DNA of 64,000 bases from Okapia johnstoni (lineage: Eukaryota; Chordata; Mammalia; Artiodactyla; Giraffidae): NCBI GenBank assembly GCA_024291935.2, contig CM044306.1, positions 20,345,001-20,409,000 on the forward strand, read 5' to 3'. Shown one piece after another: positions 34,439 to 46,761 of this stretch. A program made the position numbers and the translations under genes. Under the pieces are notes generated by a model. The model was not told the DNA's origin. It ran no database searches and worked only from the letters and a program-made list of their open reading frames with translations. Every line of letters begins with the position of its first letter. Position 1 is the stretch's first letter.

Positions 34439-35567
34439 GAAGACACAGCGAGTCTCGGTGTTTCCAAGTGTCTTCTGACTTTATTGTTTTTAAGACAGCT
34501 TTTATATTTTTAGTGGTACATAGAAACAAATGTAAAGTATAGAGTCATGCCAGATCAGCTCGATGGATCAGCAGTTTTTGATCCTTATCGGAACCAGGAT
34601 ACTGTGTGTGTTTCTAAGTTACAAAAGGTTTAAAATTGTTTACATCATCTTCTGGCCTGGAGGCCTGCTAACATCTTGTGACTCTTTTATTGATAAGGGT
34701 TGATCAGCCAGGACACTTTTGCATCAGGCACAGAAAATACCAGGGTTACATTTTTTAAAGAATACAGGCACAGCAGATTATGACAAAGAAAGAATTCGTA
34801 AACTCAGAGTTTCAAGGTAAAACCTGTTCTTCTGTAATATACCTTATGCCTTGAGCCTAACAGAAAAGAATGTAGTCCCATAAAGTCATAGTACAGCAGG
34901 CTGAAACAATGTAGCATAAAGGTCAGTTCTTAGCAAAATCACCAGCTGAATTAACAATTGTCTTATTATTTGTATTAAAAATAAACTTTTATTTATACAA
35001 ATCTCTAACTATTATGCTTTTATTATATAGGCTAAATACGTTAAGAGTAAAAACATAGTGAGTAAATATAGATTAAGTAACAGTTCCACAAAGCACTATT
35101 TTTTGTATTTCCTAACAAGCCTTTTTTCCTGCGAAGGGTTTTGTGCCCATAGGGGCTTTCTGTGCGGAGGCTCTCAATGCTGTTTTATTACTGGGGAGCA
35201 ATTATGCACATTAGCTCCAAAGGCACAGGTACATTTGTTAAACAAACCAATATGTTAGCAAAAGGAATTTAGATCAGCATACTCTATATCTCAGATAATT
35301 TTATTTAGGGTGCTACCGTTCAGGGGCCTTGTTGATTTGAGGTTTCAGAATGATCTATTTTAGAAGGGAATCAGGAAAGGCCTTTTGCCTAAGTCATAGA
35401 AAATAAGAGGTTTATTATAGTAAACATCAGAGAGACAGACATCTTTAAGGTGAGCGCTGAGGCAGCCTCTCGAGAATCCCTGAGGCCCGAGTTGCTCTGC
35501 TCGTCAGGTCTTCTCCTCATGACTCTGTCATGGGTGGGATCTCGTGAGCTGGCTCCCGGCACCCGCA
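34368..35567 (-). mobile_element. Solo LTR of a class II (beta-type) endogenous retrovirus, reverse
   Basis: The LTR spans 34374-35561 (1188 bp). Its ends are TGCCGGAGTCC and GGCTCCCGGCA, inverted and nearly matched, flanked by the 6-bp repeat CCCGCA at 34368-34373 and 35562-35567. Six-base duplications are usual for betaretrovirus-like (ERVK-type) integration. Read on the - strand it has a TATA-like box near 34501-34507 and AATAAA (complement at 34480-34485) about 110 bp before its 3' end. No viral genes are present. The transcriptional direction is opposite to the host gene. Confidence 0.9.
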
Positions 35568-35719
35568 TCTCCAGCTGCTGCCGCCCCTCTTGCTGTGGCT
35601 CCAGCTGCTGCCTGCGCCCAGTGTGTGGCCGGGGCTCCTGCCACACCACTTGCTATCGCCCCACCTGTGTCATCTCCACCTGCCCCCGCCCCGTGTGCTG
35701 TCCCTCTTCTTGCTGCTAA
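35562..35719 (+). pseudogene. KRTAP4: KRTAP4 gene, 3' part after the LTR
   Basis: This continues the frame of the 5' part: [15 protein letters not shown], then [19 protein letters not shown]...[11 protein letters not shown] and a TAA stop (35717-35719). One change from the usual GRVSC to GRGSC is present. Without its own promoter or start it is not a separate gene, although a reading frame running in from the LTR is open through it. Its 3' UTR matches that of the 24.5-kb gene. Confidence 0.9.
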
Positions 35720-36161
35720 GCCCGCTGCCCTGTGACCACTGTCTCTGTTTACCTCTGTCCCCACTAATGCACACCCTTCTTTTGTGCTGACATTAGGACA
35801 CCTGGGCTGGGGCTGATGTTGCTGAACTGATTCGGGTCTCATGATTTTAATGAGCCCACAACAGGCCCACTATCTTTGTGAGCATATCCTGGCATCAGTC
35901 CAAAATCTACTTGTCTGGACCTCTCCCCTTCATCCAAGTGTGAATTTGCTTGTATCAGTAACATATCGACTCTTGTGTTGATGAATTCTCTTCAAATTCT
36001 CCTTCTTAACTTTTGGCCTTCAAGTCATCAAGCAGCTAAAGTTCAATTTCAATATTTCTGCATTATGAATTTTTATAGTTGCTCTCTTAATGGCTCCAGT
36101 GAAAATTCTCCCTTATCATTTTTATTCCCCAAATTTTCCTAAGTTGTAACTCTATGACAAA

Positions 36162-36167
36162 AATAAA
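36162..36167 (+). promoter_or_regulatory. Poly(A) signal of the disrupted gene
   Basis: AATAAA 440 bp after the stop. Confidence 0.5.
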
Positions 36168-36605
36168 CTATCACTTTCCTATATAAAAAATGTAGTGTGA
36201 TGATACTCTTCTTTGAGATTTTTATGCATTCTGGACAACTGTATTTTACCTACACTTGTAGGATAGATAACATGGCTTTGTTAATTTCACAATAGAGGTT
36301 AAGCTCCCTAGTCACAGCTCAGGTTTCATTGTAAGTCTCCTTAGTTCTTAGACAAAATAGATACTCTCAGGAACTCATGGATAAAAATCAGAGAAATGAT
36401 ACCTTCTGCAAAATCTGCAAATAATTAATGCTCTATGGGACCTCTTTTTCATATTGTGTACCTGTGAAATCAGTTAATAATTGGAAGAATAATGGAACTG
36501 AATGTTTGTAGCTGGGAGAAAACACAATGAAAGGCTAAAGGTGGTATGTTAGAAATTAAAAGAAAGGACAGATATAAAAGCCAGAAGTTTCATTAAAGTC
36601 GAAGT
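36168..36605. other. 3' flank, nothing recognised
   Basis: AT-rich flank with no gene seen. Confidence 0.4.
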
Positions 36606-36816
36606 CAAATTGTTAGTCACTAAGTCATGTCTGTCTCTGTGCAACCCCATGGACTGTAGCCTGCCTGCCTTCTCTGTCCATGGGATTTTCCAGGCAAGAA
36701 TACTGGAGTGGGTTGCCATTCCCTTCTCCAGGGGATCTTCTGACCCAGTGATTGAAACCCAGTCTCCCGCATTGCTGGCAGATTCTTTACCACCTGAGCC
36801 ACAAAGGAAGCCCAAA
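36606..36816 (-). mobile_element. Bov-tA SINE, reverse
   Basis: Reverse BovA body and tRNA-like head ending acctgagccacaaaggaagc. Confidence 0.85.
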
Positions 36817-37508
36817 GGAAACTTTCATCGGCAGCATAGATATCGACTCTCATCTCCTGCAGCTAAAGGGTAGATCAAGCTGAGGATCAAGCCTAGTTCA
36901 GTTCAGTTCAGTCACTCAGTCATGTCCAACTCTTTGCGACCCCATGGACTGTAGTACACCAGGCTTCCCTGTCCATCACCAACTTCGGACCTTACTCAAA
37001 CTCATGTCCATCGAGTCAGTGATGCCGTCCAACCATCTCATCCTCTGTCATCCCCTTCTGCTTTCAATCTTTCCCAGAACCAGGATCTTTTCAGATGAGT
37101 CAGTTTTTCACATCAGGTAGCCAAAATATTGGAGTTTCAACTTCAGCATCAGTCCTTCCAGTGAAAATTCAGGAATGATTTCCTTTAGGGCGGACTGGTT
37201 GGATCTCCTGTACTAGTGGAAAAACCATAGCCTTGACTAGACGGCCCTTTGTTGGCAAAGTAATGTCTCTGTTTTTTAATATGCTGTCTAGGTTGGTCAT
37301 AACTTTTCTTCCAAGAAGCAAGCGTCATTTAATTTCATGGCTGCAGTCAACAACTGCAGTGATTTTGGAGCCCAAATACTAAAGTCTGTCACTGTTTCCA
37401 CTGTTTCCCCATCTATTTGCCATAAAGTGATGGGACCGGATGCCATGATCTTAGTTTTCTGAATGTTGAGCTTTAAGCCAACTTTTTCACTCTCCTCTTT
37501 CACTTTTA

Positions 37509-38027
37509 TCAGAGGCTCTTTAGTTCTTCACTTTCTGCCATAAGGGTGGTGTCATCTGCATATCTGAGGTTATTGATATTTCTCCTGGCAATCTTGATTC
37601 CACCTTGTGCTTCATCCAGCCCAGCGTTTCTCATGATGTACTCTGCATGTAAGTTAAATAAGCAGGGTGACAATATACAGCCTTGACGTGCTCCTTTCCC
37701 AATTTGGAACCAGTCTGTTGTTCCATGTCTGGTTCTAACCGCTGTTTCTTGACCTGCATGCAGATTTCTCAGCAGGCAGGTAAGGTGGTCTGGTATTCCC
37801 ATCTCTTGAATTTTCCGCAGTTTGTTGTGATCCACACAAGTCAAAGGCTTTGGCATAGTCAATAAAGCAGAAGTAGATGTTTTTCTGGAACTCTCTTCTT
37901 TTTCGATGAACCAACAGATGTTGGAAATTTGATCTTTGGTTCCTCTGCCTTTTCTAAAGCCAGCTTGAACATCTGGAAGTTCACAGTTCATGTACTGTTG
38001 AAGCCTGTCTTGGAGAATTGTGAGCAT
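37509..38027 (-). pseudogene. BovB reverse transcriptase fragment with YADD box
   Basis: 172 codons include GFRKGRGTKDQISNI, KGARQGCILSPCLFNL and NNLRYADDTTLMAE. Of the five BovB copies that reach this box, it is the only one keeping YADD in clean form, but frameshifts on both sides break the protein. Confidence 0.85.
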
Positions 38028-39022
38028 TTCTTTGCCAGTGTGTGAGATGAGTGAAATTGTGTGGTAGTTTGAGCATTTTTTGGCATTGTTTTTCTTTGGG
38101 ATTGAAATGAAAACTGACCTCTTCCAGTTCTGTGGCCACTACTCTTTTCCAAATTTGCTGGCATATCGAGTGCAACACTTTCACAGCATTATCTTCAAGG
38201 ATTTGAAATAGCTCATCCGGAATTCCATTACCTCCAGTAGTTTTGTTTGTAGTGGTGCTTCCTAAGACTGACTTGACTTCGCATTCCAGGATGTTTGGCT
38301 CTAGGTGAGTGATCACACCATCGTGGTTATCTGGGCATGAAGATCTTTTTTGTATAGCTCTTCTGTGTATTCTTGCCACCTCTTCTTAATATCAGCTGTT
38401 TCTGTTAGGTCCATACTGTTTCTGTCCTTTATTGTGCCCATCTTTGATTGAAATGTTCCCTTGGTATCTCTGATTTTCTTGAAGTGATCTCTAGTCTTTC
38501 CCATTCTATTATTTTCTTCTGTTGCTTTGCATTGATCACTGGGGAAGGCTTTCTTAGCTCTCCTTGCTATTCTTTGGAACTCTGCATTCAAATGGGTATA
38601 TCTTTCCTCTTCTCCTTTGCCTTTCACGTCTTTTCTTTTCTCAGCTATTTGTAATGCCTCCTCGGACAACCATTTTGCCTTTTTGCATTTCACTTTCTTG
38701 GGGATGGTCTTGATCACTGCCTCCTGTACAATGTCACGAACCTCCATCCATAGTTCTTCAGGCACTCCGTCTATCAGATCTAATCCCTTGAATCTGTCAC
38801 TTCCACTGTATAATCATAAGGGATTTGATTTAGGTCATACCTGAATGGTCTAGTGGTTTTCTCTACTTTCTTCAATGTAAGTCTGAATTTGGCAATAAAG
38901 AGTTCATGATGTGAGCCACAGTCAGCTCCTGGTCTTGTTTTTGCTCGCTGTATAGAGCTTCTCCATATTTGGCTGCATAGAATATAATCAGTCTGATTTT
39001 GGTGTTGGCCATCTGGTGATGT

Positions 39023-39352
39023 TCATGTGTAGAGTCTTTTCTTGTGTTGTTGGAGGAGGGTGTTTGCTATGACCAGTGCATTTTCTTGGTAAAACTCTGT
39101 TAGCTTCTGACCTGCTTTGTTTTGTACTCCAAGGCCAAATTTGCCTGTTACTCCAGGTGTTTCTTGACTTCCTATCTTTGCATTCCAGTCCCCTATAATG
39201 AGAAGGACATTTTTTGGTGGTGTTATTTCTAGAAGGCCTTGTAGGTCTTCATAGAACCGTTCAACTTCAGCTTCTTCAGCATTACTGGTCACGGCATAGA
39301 CTTGGATTACTGTGATATTGAATGGTTTGCCTTGGAAACGAACAGAGATCAT
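39023..39352 (-). pseudogene. BovB endonuclease fragment
   Basis: 109 codons of endonuclease domain with NITVIQVYAVTSNAEEAEV and IIGDWNAKIGSQETPGV; part of the same truncated BovB. Confidence 0.8.
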
Positions 39353-39445
39353 TCTGTCATTTTTGGGATTGCATCCAAGTACTGCATTTTGTTGACTAAG
39401 ATGGTTACTCCATTTCTTCTAAGGGATTCTTGCCTACAGTAGTAG

Positions 39446-39765
39446 AACTCAATCCTAAGAGTCATGGAACTCCATACATGGCTGTTTTCTCACCCTTGTC
39501 AGTTCTGCCATGCCAAGATCGGGGCCCTAATTGGGGGAGAATGGGACCCTGAGATATGGGATGGGGGCATCTGAGTTGATGAACTTTTGAAGATCCAGAG
39601 TTCCCAAACTTCCCTGAGCCCTCTGGGCTTGCAGAAGTGATTGCTTTTCAGCCAACATTTAGTCACCTCCATTCTTGAAGATGATACAGAAGCTTCAGTC
39701 TTGAAGTATAGCACAAGCTCCCTCACTATCTTCTCCCAGCTCTGTTTGTAGCAGACCAATGAATA
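39446..39765. other. Spacer between two BovB copies
   Basis: An 86-codon open frame lies on the - strand (39499-39759), but I recognise no family and see no promoter. Origin unknown. Confidence 0.4.
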
Positions 39766-40832
39766 GAGTTCAGTTCAGTTCAGTCACTCAGTCATGTCTG
39801 ACTCTTTGCGACCCCATGAAACGCAGCACGCCAGGCCTCCCTGTCCATCACCAACTCCCTGAGTTTACCCAAACCCATGTCTATCGAGTCAGTGATGCCA
39901 GCCAACCATCTCATCCTCTGTCATCCCCTTCTCCTCCTGCCCTCAATATTTTCCTGCATCAGGGTCTTTTCAAATGAGTCAGCTCTTCACATCAGGTGGC
40001 CAAAATATTAGAGTTTCAGCTTCAACATCAATCCATCCAGTGAACCCCCAGGACTGATCTCCTTTAGGATGGACTAGTTGGATATTCTTGCAGTCCAAGG
40101 GACTCTCAAGAGTCTTCTCCAACACCTCAGTTCAAAAGCATCAATTCTTCGGCGCTCAGCTTTCTTTATAGTACAACTCTCACATCCATACATGACCACT
40201 GGAAAAACCATAGCCTTGACTAGACAGACCTTTGTTGACAAAGTAATGTCTCTGTTTTTTAATATGCTATCTAGGTTGGTCATAACTCCTTCCAAGGAGT
40301 AAGCGTCTTTTAATTTCATGGCTGTAATCACCATCTGCAGTGATTTTGGAGCTGACTTAAGTCAGCCACTGTTTCCACTGTTTCCCTATCTATTTGCCAT
40401 GAAGTGATGGGACCGGATGCCATGATCTTAGTTTTCCGAATGTTGAGCTTTAAGCCAACTTTTTCATTCTCCTCTCTCACTTTCATCAAGAGGCTCTTTA
40501 GTTCTTCTTCACTTTCTGCCATAAGGGTAGTGCCATCTGCATATCTGAGGTTATTGATATTTCTCCCGGCAATCTTGATTTCAGCTTGTGCTTCCACCAA
40601 CCCAGCATTTCTCATGATGTACTCTGCATATAAGTTAAATAAGCAGGGTGACAATATACAGCCTTGACGTACTCCTTTTCCTATTTGGAACCAGTCTGTT
40701 GTTCCATGTCCAGTCCTAACTGTTGCCTCTTGACCTGCATACAGGTTTCTCAAGAGGCAGATCAGGTGGGGTCTGGTATGCCCATCTCTTTCAGAATTTT
40801 CTACAGTTTATTGTGATCCACACAGTCTACAG
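39766..40832 (-). mobile_element. BovB LINE 3' end, reverse, 5'-truncated
   Basis: Same orientation as the neighbouring copy; 3' terminus gttcagttcagttcagtcac. It stops at about 40832 within the RT region. The catalytic box reads YADG. Confidence 0.9.
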
Positions 40833-41885
40833 CAAAAACATCATTTTGCAGTTCTATTATTACTCTGCCATGTATTACCTAGAATAATTCCATAAAGAGA
40901 AAATTCCCCTCATCAGTGTTTGGTTATCTTGAGTAACAGTATCTGCAAAAAAGGCAAAATAAATGTCTTTCTCTTTATTTACCAGGGTATCTCCTTCAAA
41001 AGCAACCAAAGAGTTTTTTTAAGTTCCCATCAATATGAACTTATGGATTTCAATATACTTGACAGTGTATCAATCCATTCCAGTTCACATGCCAAGTGAT
41101 GTTCAAATAAGCATCTTCAAATTGGCCTTGGGATTTTCATGAATGAATCTGGTAGTCCTCAAGGACTTCCTTGCTTTTTAATATAACAAGATATTCCAGA
41201 CTCATTTGTATATTTCTTTCCCCAGACTTCTAATCACTCCTTTCTCCAAGAAGTCCCTATTTCTTTCAGAGGGAAACACTATTTGAGACCACAGATTGAA
41301 ATATGAGAATGCTCATTACTCCTAAAGCATTTTCTATCAGTCTTTTCAATGTTTACAACTAGAAGACATAAATATAAAGGGCAGACCATGTCATAAATTT
41401 CTACTTTGAACTACAGGGTTTTTATTTAACTTCAGATACCTTACCTACAAATCTCATTTCTACCAACGCCCCAAATACCAGTTCTCAGTGACACCAGTGT
41501 AATACCTCATTTTGTTTATTCCTCAATGTTTGCATACCAATTCAGAATAATATCACCAACATAAAAACAATATAGTTACTGAAAATAAACTAAAGATTGC
41601 TTTTTAGCTTTTAAAACAATCTTAGAACTGTTCTTGTCTCTGAAGTTATACCTCGATATATAGTTAGGTTCCTTTGTTGCTGTTGTTATTTTAACAATTT
41701 TGAGAAATTTTTGAAAATTTGTTTCTTATAATTTTGCAAAATATTTGCATAGGTTCAAAGTCAAAGCTATAGAACAGGGTATATTCAAAGAGATTCAGCT
41801 TTTATCCTTTGTCTTCTCTATCCTATTCCCTACACCCTTTATGGTCAGGATTTTTAAAAGTTATGAGTAATACTGCCATTACTTT
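40833..41885. other. Intergenic, nothing recognised
   Basis: No gene seen. Confidence 0.4.
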
Positions 41886-43165
41886 TTTTCAGCCTTGTTA
41901 ACATACAATTGACATACAAAACCTACCTATACTTAAAATGTACAGTTTGATGTTTTATATCTGCATACTCATGAAATCAACACTACCATCAAGATAAAAC
42001 ATACCCATCACCCCCTTTTGTACTTCTCTCCCATCCCCTGCCCACAGGCAACTACCATTCTGGTCACTATAAATTTATTTGCATTTTCTGGAATTCCATA
42101 TAAATAGAATTCTTCACTGTGTACTCTACCTGGCTGTTCACCCAGCCCAATTAGACTGAGATTCATGTAGTTGTCTGTATTACTAGCTCATTTCTTTTTA
42201 TTGCCGAGAAATGTGGACTTGTGACATTTTTTTATCCACTCACTTATTGATGGACACTTGGGTTGTTTCTGGATTATTTTTTCTATCACAAATAAAGTCA
42301 ACATGAACGTTTGTGAACAAGTCTTTGTACAGATCTATACTTTAAATTTCTCTTGGGTAAGTGCTTTGAAGTGGAAGGGTTAGGTCGTAAGGTAGGTGTA
42401 TCTTTAACTCTTTAAGAAAGTGTCAAACTGTTTCACAAAGTGATTGTGCCATTTTATGTCCCTTCGCTGTACAACAGCTTCAATAACTTCACATTAATAT
42501 CAATGTTTGCTAAGATCAGTCTTGTTAATTTTAACCATTGTAGGTGTGTGTGGGCTTCCCAGTTGGCACTAGTGGTAAAGAGCCCACCTGCCAATGAAGG
42601 AGACAGAAGAGAAGAGGGTTCAATGCCTGGGTCGCGAAGATCGCCTGGAGGAGAGCATGGGAACCCACTCCAATATTCTTGCCCAGAAAATTCCATGGAC
42701 AGAGGAACCTGGTGGGCTACAGTCCATAGGGTTACAAAGAGTTGAACATGACTGAAGCAACTCAGTATGCAGAGTGTGTATAATGTTATTGTGATTTTAA
42801 CTTGTGTTTTCCTAATAGTTAATGTTGTTGAACATATTTTCCTGGGTTTCCTTGCCTTCTGTGTATTTTCATTGGTGAATTTCAAATCTTTTGTTCATTT
42901 GGAGGTAGAGGGTTATTCATTTTCTTATTATTGAATGGTAAGAGTTTGAGTTATTTATTCTATAAACAAATTGTTTGTTAGATTATGTTCTGTATTTTCT
43001 TCAAGTATGTGGCTTACCCTTTTATTGCCCAAATAGTATCCTTTGAAGAGAAAAAAAATTTTATTTTGTTAGAGTCCAATTAATTGATTGTTCTGGGATG
43101 AAATTAAGTTACTTAACAGTTTGATCCTCTCAAGACTTCCTTGTAAGCTGTGTGAAATAATACCA
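41886..43165 (-). mobile_element. Old L1 LINE 3' region, reverse, split by a SINE
   Basis: Diverged L1 complement (ttgttaacatacaattgaca, ctactttaaatttctcttgg-like text, ttgttgaacatattttcctg). It is interrupted at 42549-42772 by a Bov-tA. Confidence 0.65.
42549..42772 (+). mobile_element. Bov-tA SINE inserted in L1
   Basis: Head gggcttcccagttggcacta, B box gggttcaatgcc, BovA body, end gactgaagcaactcag. Confidence 0.85.
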
Positions 43166-43800
43166 GAACAGCTTTACTCCAGGGAAAAATTTGCCCCACT
43201 CTTAAGGCAATACTTTTCAGAGTATTCTAACCATGTTTTATGAGGCTCTTCACTCTGACTCATGAAAATATGGGCTATTTCTGGCCCAGTGTCAGCTCTA
43301 AGGATTGCTCCCTCTGCCTTTTACTGGGATGACTAGGGGTGGGGTTCTCTGCCCTTGACTAGTTTCTTTGCATGCATGCCCTGATCAGTAATTAGCTCAA
43401 CACTCCAGGTGGACTTTCTGCAGATCTCTGGGTTTCTCTGTGAAGCTCTCTCCTCTCTAGTATCCTGCCCTGCAAATTCTAGCTGTCTTTCCTCCTTCAT
43501 CCCAGCTCCATCTCAAGTCAGCATAATTACCAGGCTCTACCTGATTTGCCCTCTTGGAGGTGCATCCCAGAAACTCTCTTCAAGAAATAAACTTGGGCAG
43601 TCCTAGGATCACCTTAGTTGTTTCCCCTCTCTAAGGCACCAGTGTTCTGCCTTGATTGCCAAGCCAATCCCCATTACTCTCTCTTAGCTGGAAGTATAAG
43701 TCTTTCTTTCTTGTTTTCTCATCTCCTCTTTCTTTATTCTTCCATTATTTTATAAAATAATGTAACCAAATATTTTCTATATTTGTTTTCTTGCTTTTTA
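43166..43800. other. Intergenic, nothing recognised
   Basis: No gene; pyrimidine-rich near 43700. Confidence 0.4.
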
Positions 43801-44141
43801 GAAATATTATAGAATACTACAGATATTTTATCCATTGGCTTGACCATATCTTAGCAATATATCCTAGACATTACTTCATAGTAGCATATACAGATTCTCC
43901 TTATTACTTTTTACTGCTGACTATTAGGTTGGTTCAAAAGTATTTATGGTTTCTGTGAATTTTAAATCATTATAACTAGGCTCAAATACATCTTTATTAG
44001 GAACCATTACAATCAACTCATTTTTGCCAATGAGAAATAAGTCTGTTTATTCCTGTAGCATAAAAATTCATGCTTCAGGGTTCAACGAATTCTTGGAAAG
44101 CATTTTCTGCCTCCTGGCAGTTGTGGAAGCATTTTCCCTAG

Positions 44142-44225
44142 AAAAAGTTGTCGAGACAAACAAATACAATATTGTAAAGTTAAAAAATAGAAAATGAACT
44201 AATTAAAAAAAAAGTTGTTGAGACA
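44142..44225 (+). mobile_element. 50-bp L1 tail inserted in the mariner
   Basis: AAAAAGTTGTCGAGACA (44142-44158) recurs as AAAAAGTTGTTGAGACA (44209-44225). Between them are 50 bp ending in an A-run and carrying the L1 terminal motif acaatattgtaaagtt. This is a retrotransposed L1 3' stub. Confidence 0.8.
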
Positions 44226-44616
44226 CTTGAAGTGGTAGTTGGTTGGCTAGAGATTAGATGAATATGGCAGATGAGGCAAAACTTCATAGCCCAGTTTGTC
44301 CATCTTTTCAAGTGTTGGTTGTGTGACGTGCAGTTAGGAACCGTCTTGGAGAATTGGGCCCTTTCTCTTAACCAATATTGGCTGCAGGCATTATAGTTTT
44401 CAGTGTTTCTTATTGATTTGCTGAGTATACTTCTCAGATGTAATGGTTTTGTCAGAAACTACAGAAAAATCTAGTGGATCAGTTCGGCAGCAGACCACCA
44501 AAAACTGACCATGACCCTTTTTTGGTTGCAAATTTTGCATTGGGAAGTGTATTGGAACTTCTCAGTCCAACCACTGAGCTGGTCATCAGTGGTTGTCATA
44601 TAAAGTCCATTTTTCA

Positions 44617-44841
44617 TCACATATCACAATCTGAGAATGGTTCATTGTTGTTGTGTACAGTAAAAGAAGACAAAATGATTTTTTTTTGATTTTCAGTCAG
44701 CACATGAGGTACCCACTTAAGGAGCTTTTTCATCTTTACAATGTGTTTCAAATGCCAAATGCCTGTAGAATGGTTAATGTTGAGTTCTTTGGCAATTTCT
44801 TGTGTAGTTGTAAGGGGATCAGTTTCAATGATTGCTCTCAA
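44617..44841 (-). pseudogene. Mariner transposase fragment
   Basis: 74 codons with RAIIETDPLTTTQEIAKELN, HSTGIWHLK and KWVPHVLTENQKK, corresponding to the second DNA-binding helix region of Hsmar1-type transposases, the family domesticated in primate SETMAR. The catalytic part is out of frame. There is no SET domain nearby. Confidence 0.8.
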
Positions 44842-45720
44842 TTGGTCATTGACAACTTCTGATGGCCGACAACTATGTTCCTCTCTTCAAGGTTCTCGTC
44901 CCCTTTGCAGAGCTTCTTGAATCACCAGTACACTGTATGTTTGTTAGCAGTTCCTGATCCAAATGCATTGTTGATGTTGTGAGGTGTCTCTGCTGCTTTA
45001 CACCCCATTTAAACTCGAATGAAAATATCGCTTGAATTTATTTTTTGTCTAATATCATTTCTATAGTTTCGAATAAATATAAAACAAACAGCAAGTAATG
45101 TCATTAGAAAAAAATCAAAGTGATAAATGTGCATTAAAAAGATGCATAATATAACCACACTTATTTAAGAATGTATTCCAATATTAAACAGAAAATTTCA
45201 ACAATGCAAAACCGCAATTACTTTTGCAGCAACCATAATATTATTCCATGATGGGAAGGCACTATAGTTTACTCACCAGTACCATATTGAAGGACATTAG
45301 ATTTATTGTTGTTTTGTTTTTACAAATAGCACTGCTATGAATAATCTTGCATGTTTTCTTTTTTTTCCCAAGTACTTGTTGGATAATTTATAGACTTGGA
45401 ATAGCTGAATCAAAGAATAATGCTGCTAGTTATTATCAAATCATCACAAGAAAACTATGAGCAAACTTATTTCCATAGTCTTATGATCAGAGAATGTTGT
45501 CAGATCTTGAATTTTTGACAGTCTCACAGGTGAGAAGTGGTATCCCATATAATTTCATTCCTATTATTATGCATGAGATTGGGCATCTTTATACATTGAA
45601 GAAATAGTTGCATTTTATTTTCCATCAGATTTTTGGCCTTTTATCTAATTGAATCTAATTGTATAAGTGCTTTATATATTAAAGCCATTAACTCTGTCTT
45701 TGCCATACATTGCAAGTAAT

Positions 45721-46760
45721 TTTATTTTCAGTTCATCAGTTCATTATTCATCTTTTTTTTTTTTTTACTTGTTTATGGGGGATTCCTATGTATTTCTTTT
45801 TCATTACAAATGATTGTCTTTTCACTATTAGAACTTAATTGCCAAATGTATGTATATACAATTGCAAACTATTAAACTGAGTCCTCTTTAATAATGAGAT
45901 CCTCTAGTACTTCCATTCCCATCTTGTAAGTGGTCCTAGTTGACTCTCTTAGAAACATCTATTGCATAAATATCTTCCTTACCACACTCATTGTAACCAA
46001 CCTAGAAAGGCATTCACCTCTCACCCCTAGACTGCAACCACCACCGGTCTTCCCACTTCCTGTCACTCCATCCACCTCTAGCTAAGTAATATTTACAAAG
46101 TTGAGATATTGGTTCACAACTTTCTCCCAACTGTATGATGATATCCACTTTCCTTTGTATAAATTCAAGATTATCTTTAAATTCTCTCATTCTATCAGTG
46201 AACATTATTTTTTCTCTGCTTTTCTACAGTTACCATCCAGAGAAGTCATTTACTTCATCAAAAGTCAACCTACGCTCTCATTTAATAATGTCCCTATTGT
46301 CTGCTCTGCTCTTCTCCATCCATCTAGATCATCTGTAGCATGTTACAGGATAAGTAAATGCCCTGTGTTTTCAATAAATCCCATGGTCATTCAACTAACA
46401 TTCACTCAGGGCAATTGCTGGGTATCATATCTATAAGACTGAATAAGACAGTGCCTGACCTCATAGGGACAAACAGAAGGGCTGGAAATAAACATACAAA
46501 CCATTACAATCAAGTGTGATACTCTAGATCACGGGTGTATCTTAAAACAAAAGGAGGGAAGGACTCATTTTGAATGTGGGAGGAACCAAGAAAGACATTA
46601 GAGATGATTTTGTGTCTTGGCTGAACATGTAAGTACAAGCAAAATTTTGCTGAGTTGACAAGGGAGAAAGCCTATTTACACAAATGAGACAGCAAGAAAA
46701 TGACTTAGGAGTACAATATTCATAACTTCTTTGAACGGTCTATGGGAGAACCACCTTCCC
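45721..46760. other. Intergenic, nothing recognised
   Basis: Short open frames only, no recognised family. Confidence 0.4.
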
Positions 46761-46761
46761 T

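Larger units (their letters stand above)
36895..39445 (-). mobile_element. BovB LINE, reverse, 5'-truncated (2.55 kb)
   Basis: The 3' terminus is agttcagttcagttcagtca at 36897. The body extends through RT and endonuclease regions to about 39445, where similarity to the full-length copies stops. Confidence 0.9.
43925..45240 (-). mobile_element. Hsmar1-like mariner DNA transposon, inactivated
   Basis: The ends are TTAGGTTGGTTCAAAAGTA and, at the right, the complement (ccgcaattacttttgcagca), matching mariner terminal repeats. Length is about 1.3 kb, the usual mariner size. The transposase runs on the - strand and is broken by several frame changes. Confidence 0.85.
43801..45720 (-). mobile_element. 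Old L1 LINE fragment hosting a mariner
   Basis: L1-like complement sequence occurs on both sides of the mariner (before 43925 and from about 45240, e.g. aaatagcactgctatgaata), consistent with one old L1 split by it. Confidence 0.5.

Noticed and set aside
44617..44841. A SETMAR-like domesticated transposase gene
   Set aside because: No SET domain, the catalytic region is frame-broken, and terminal repeats remain. It is an ordinary dead mariner.
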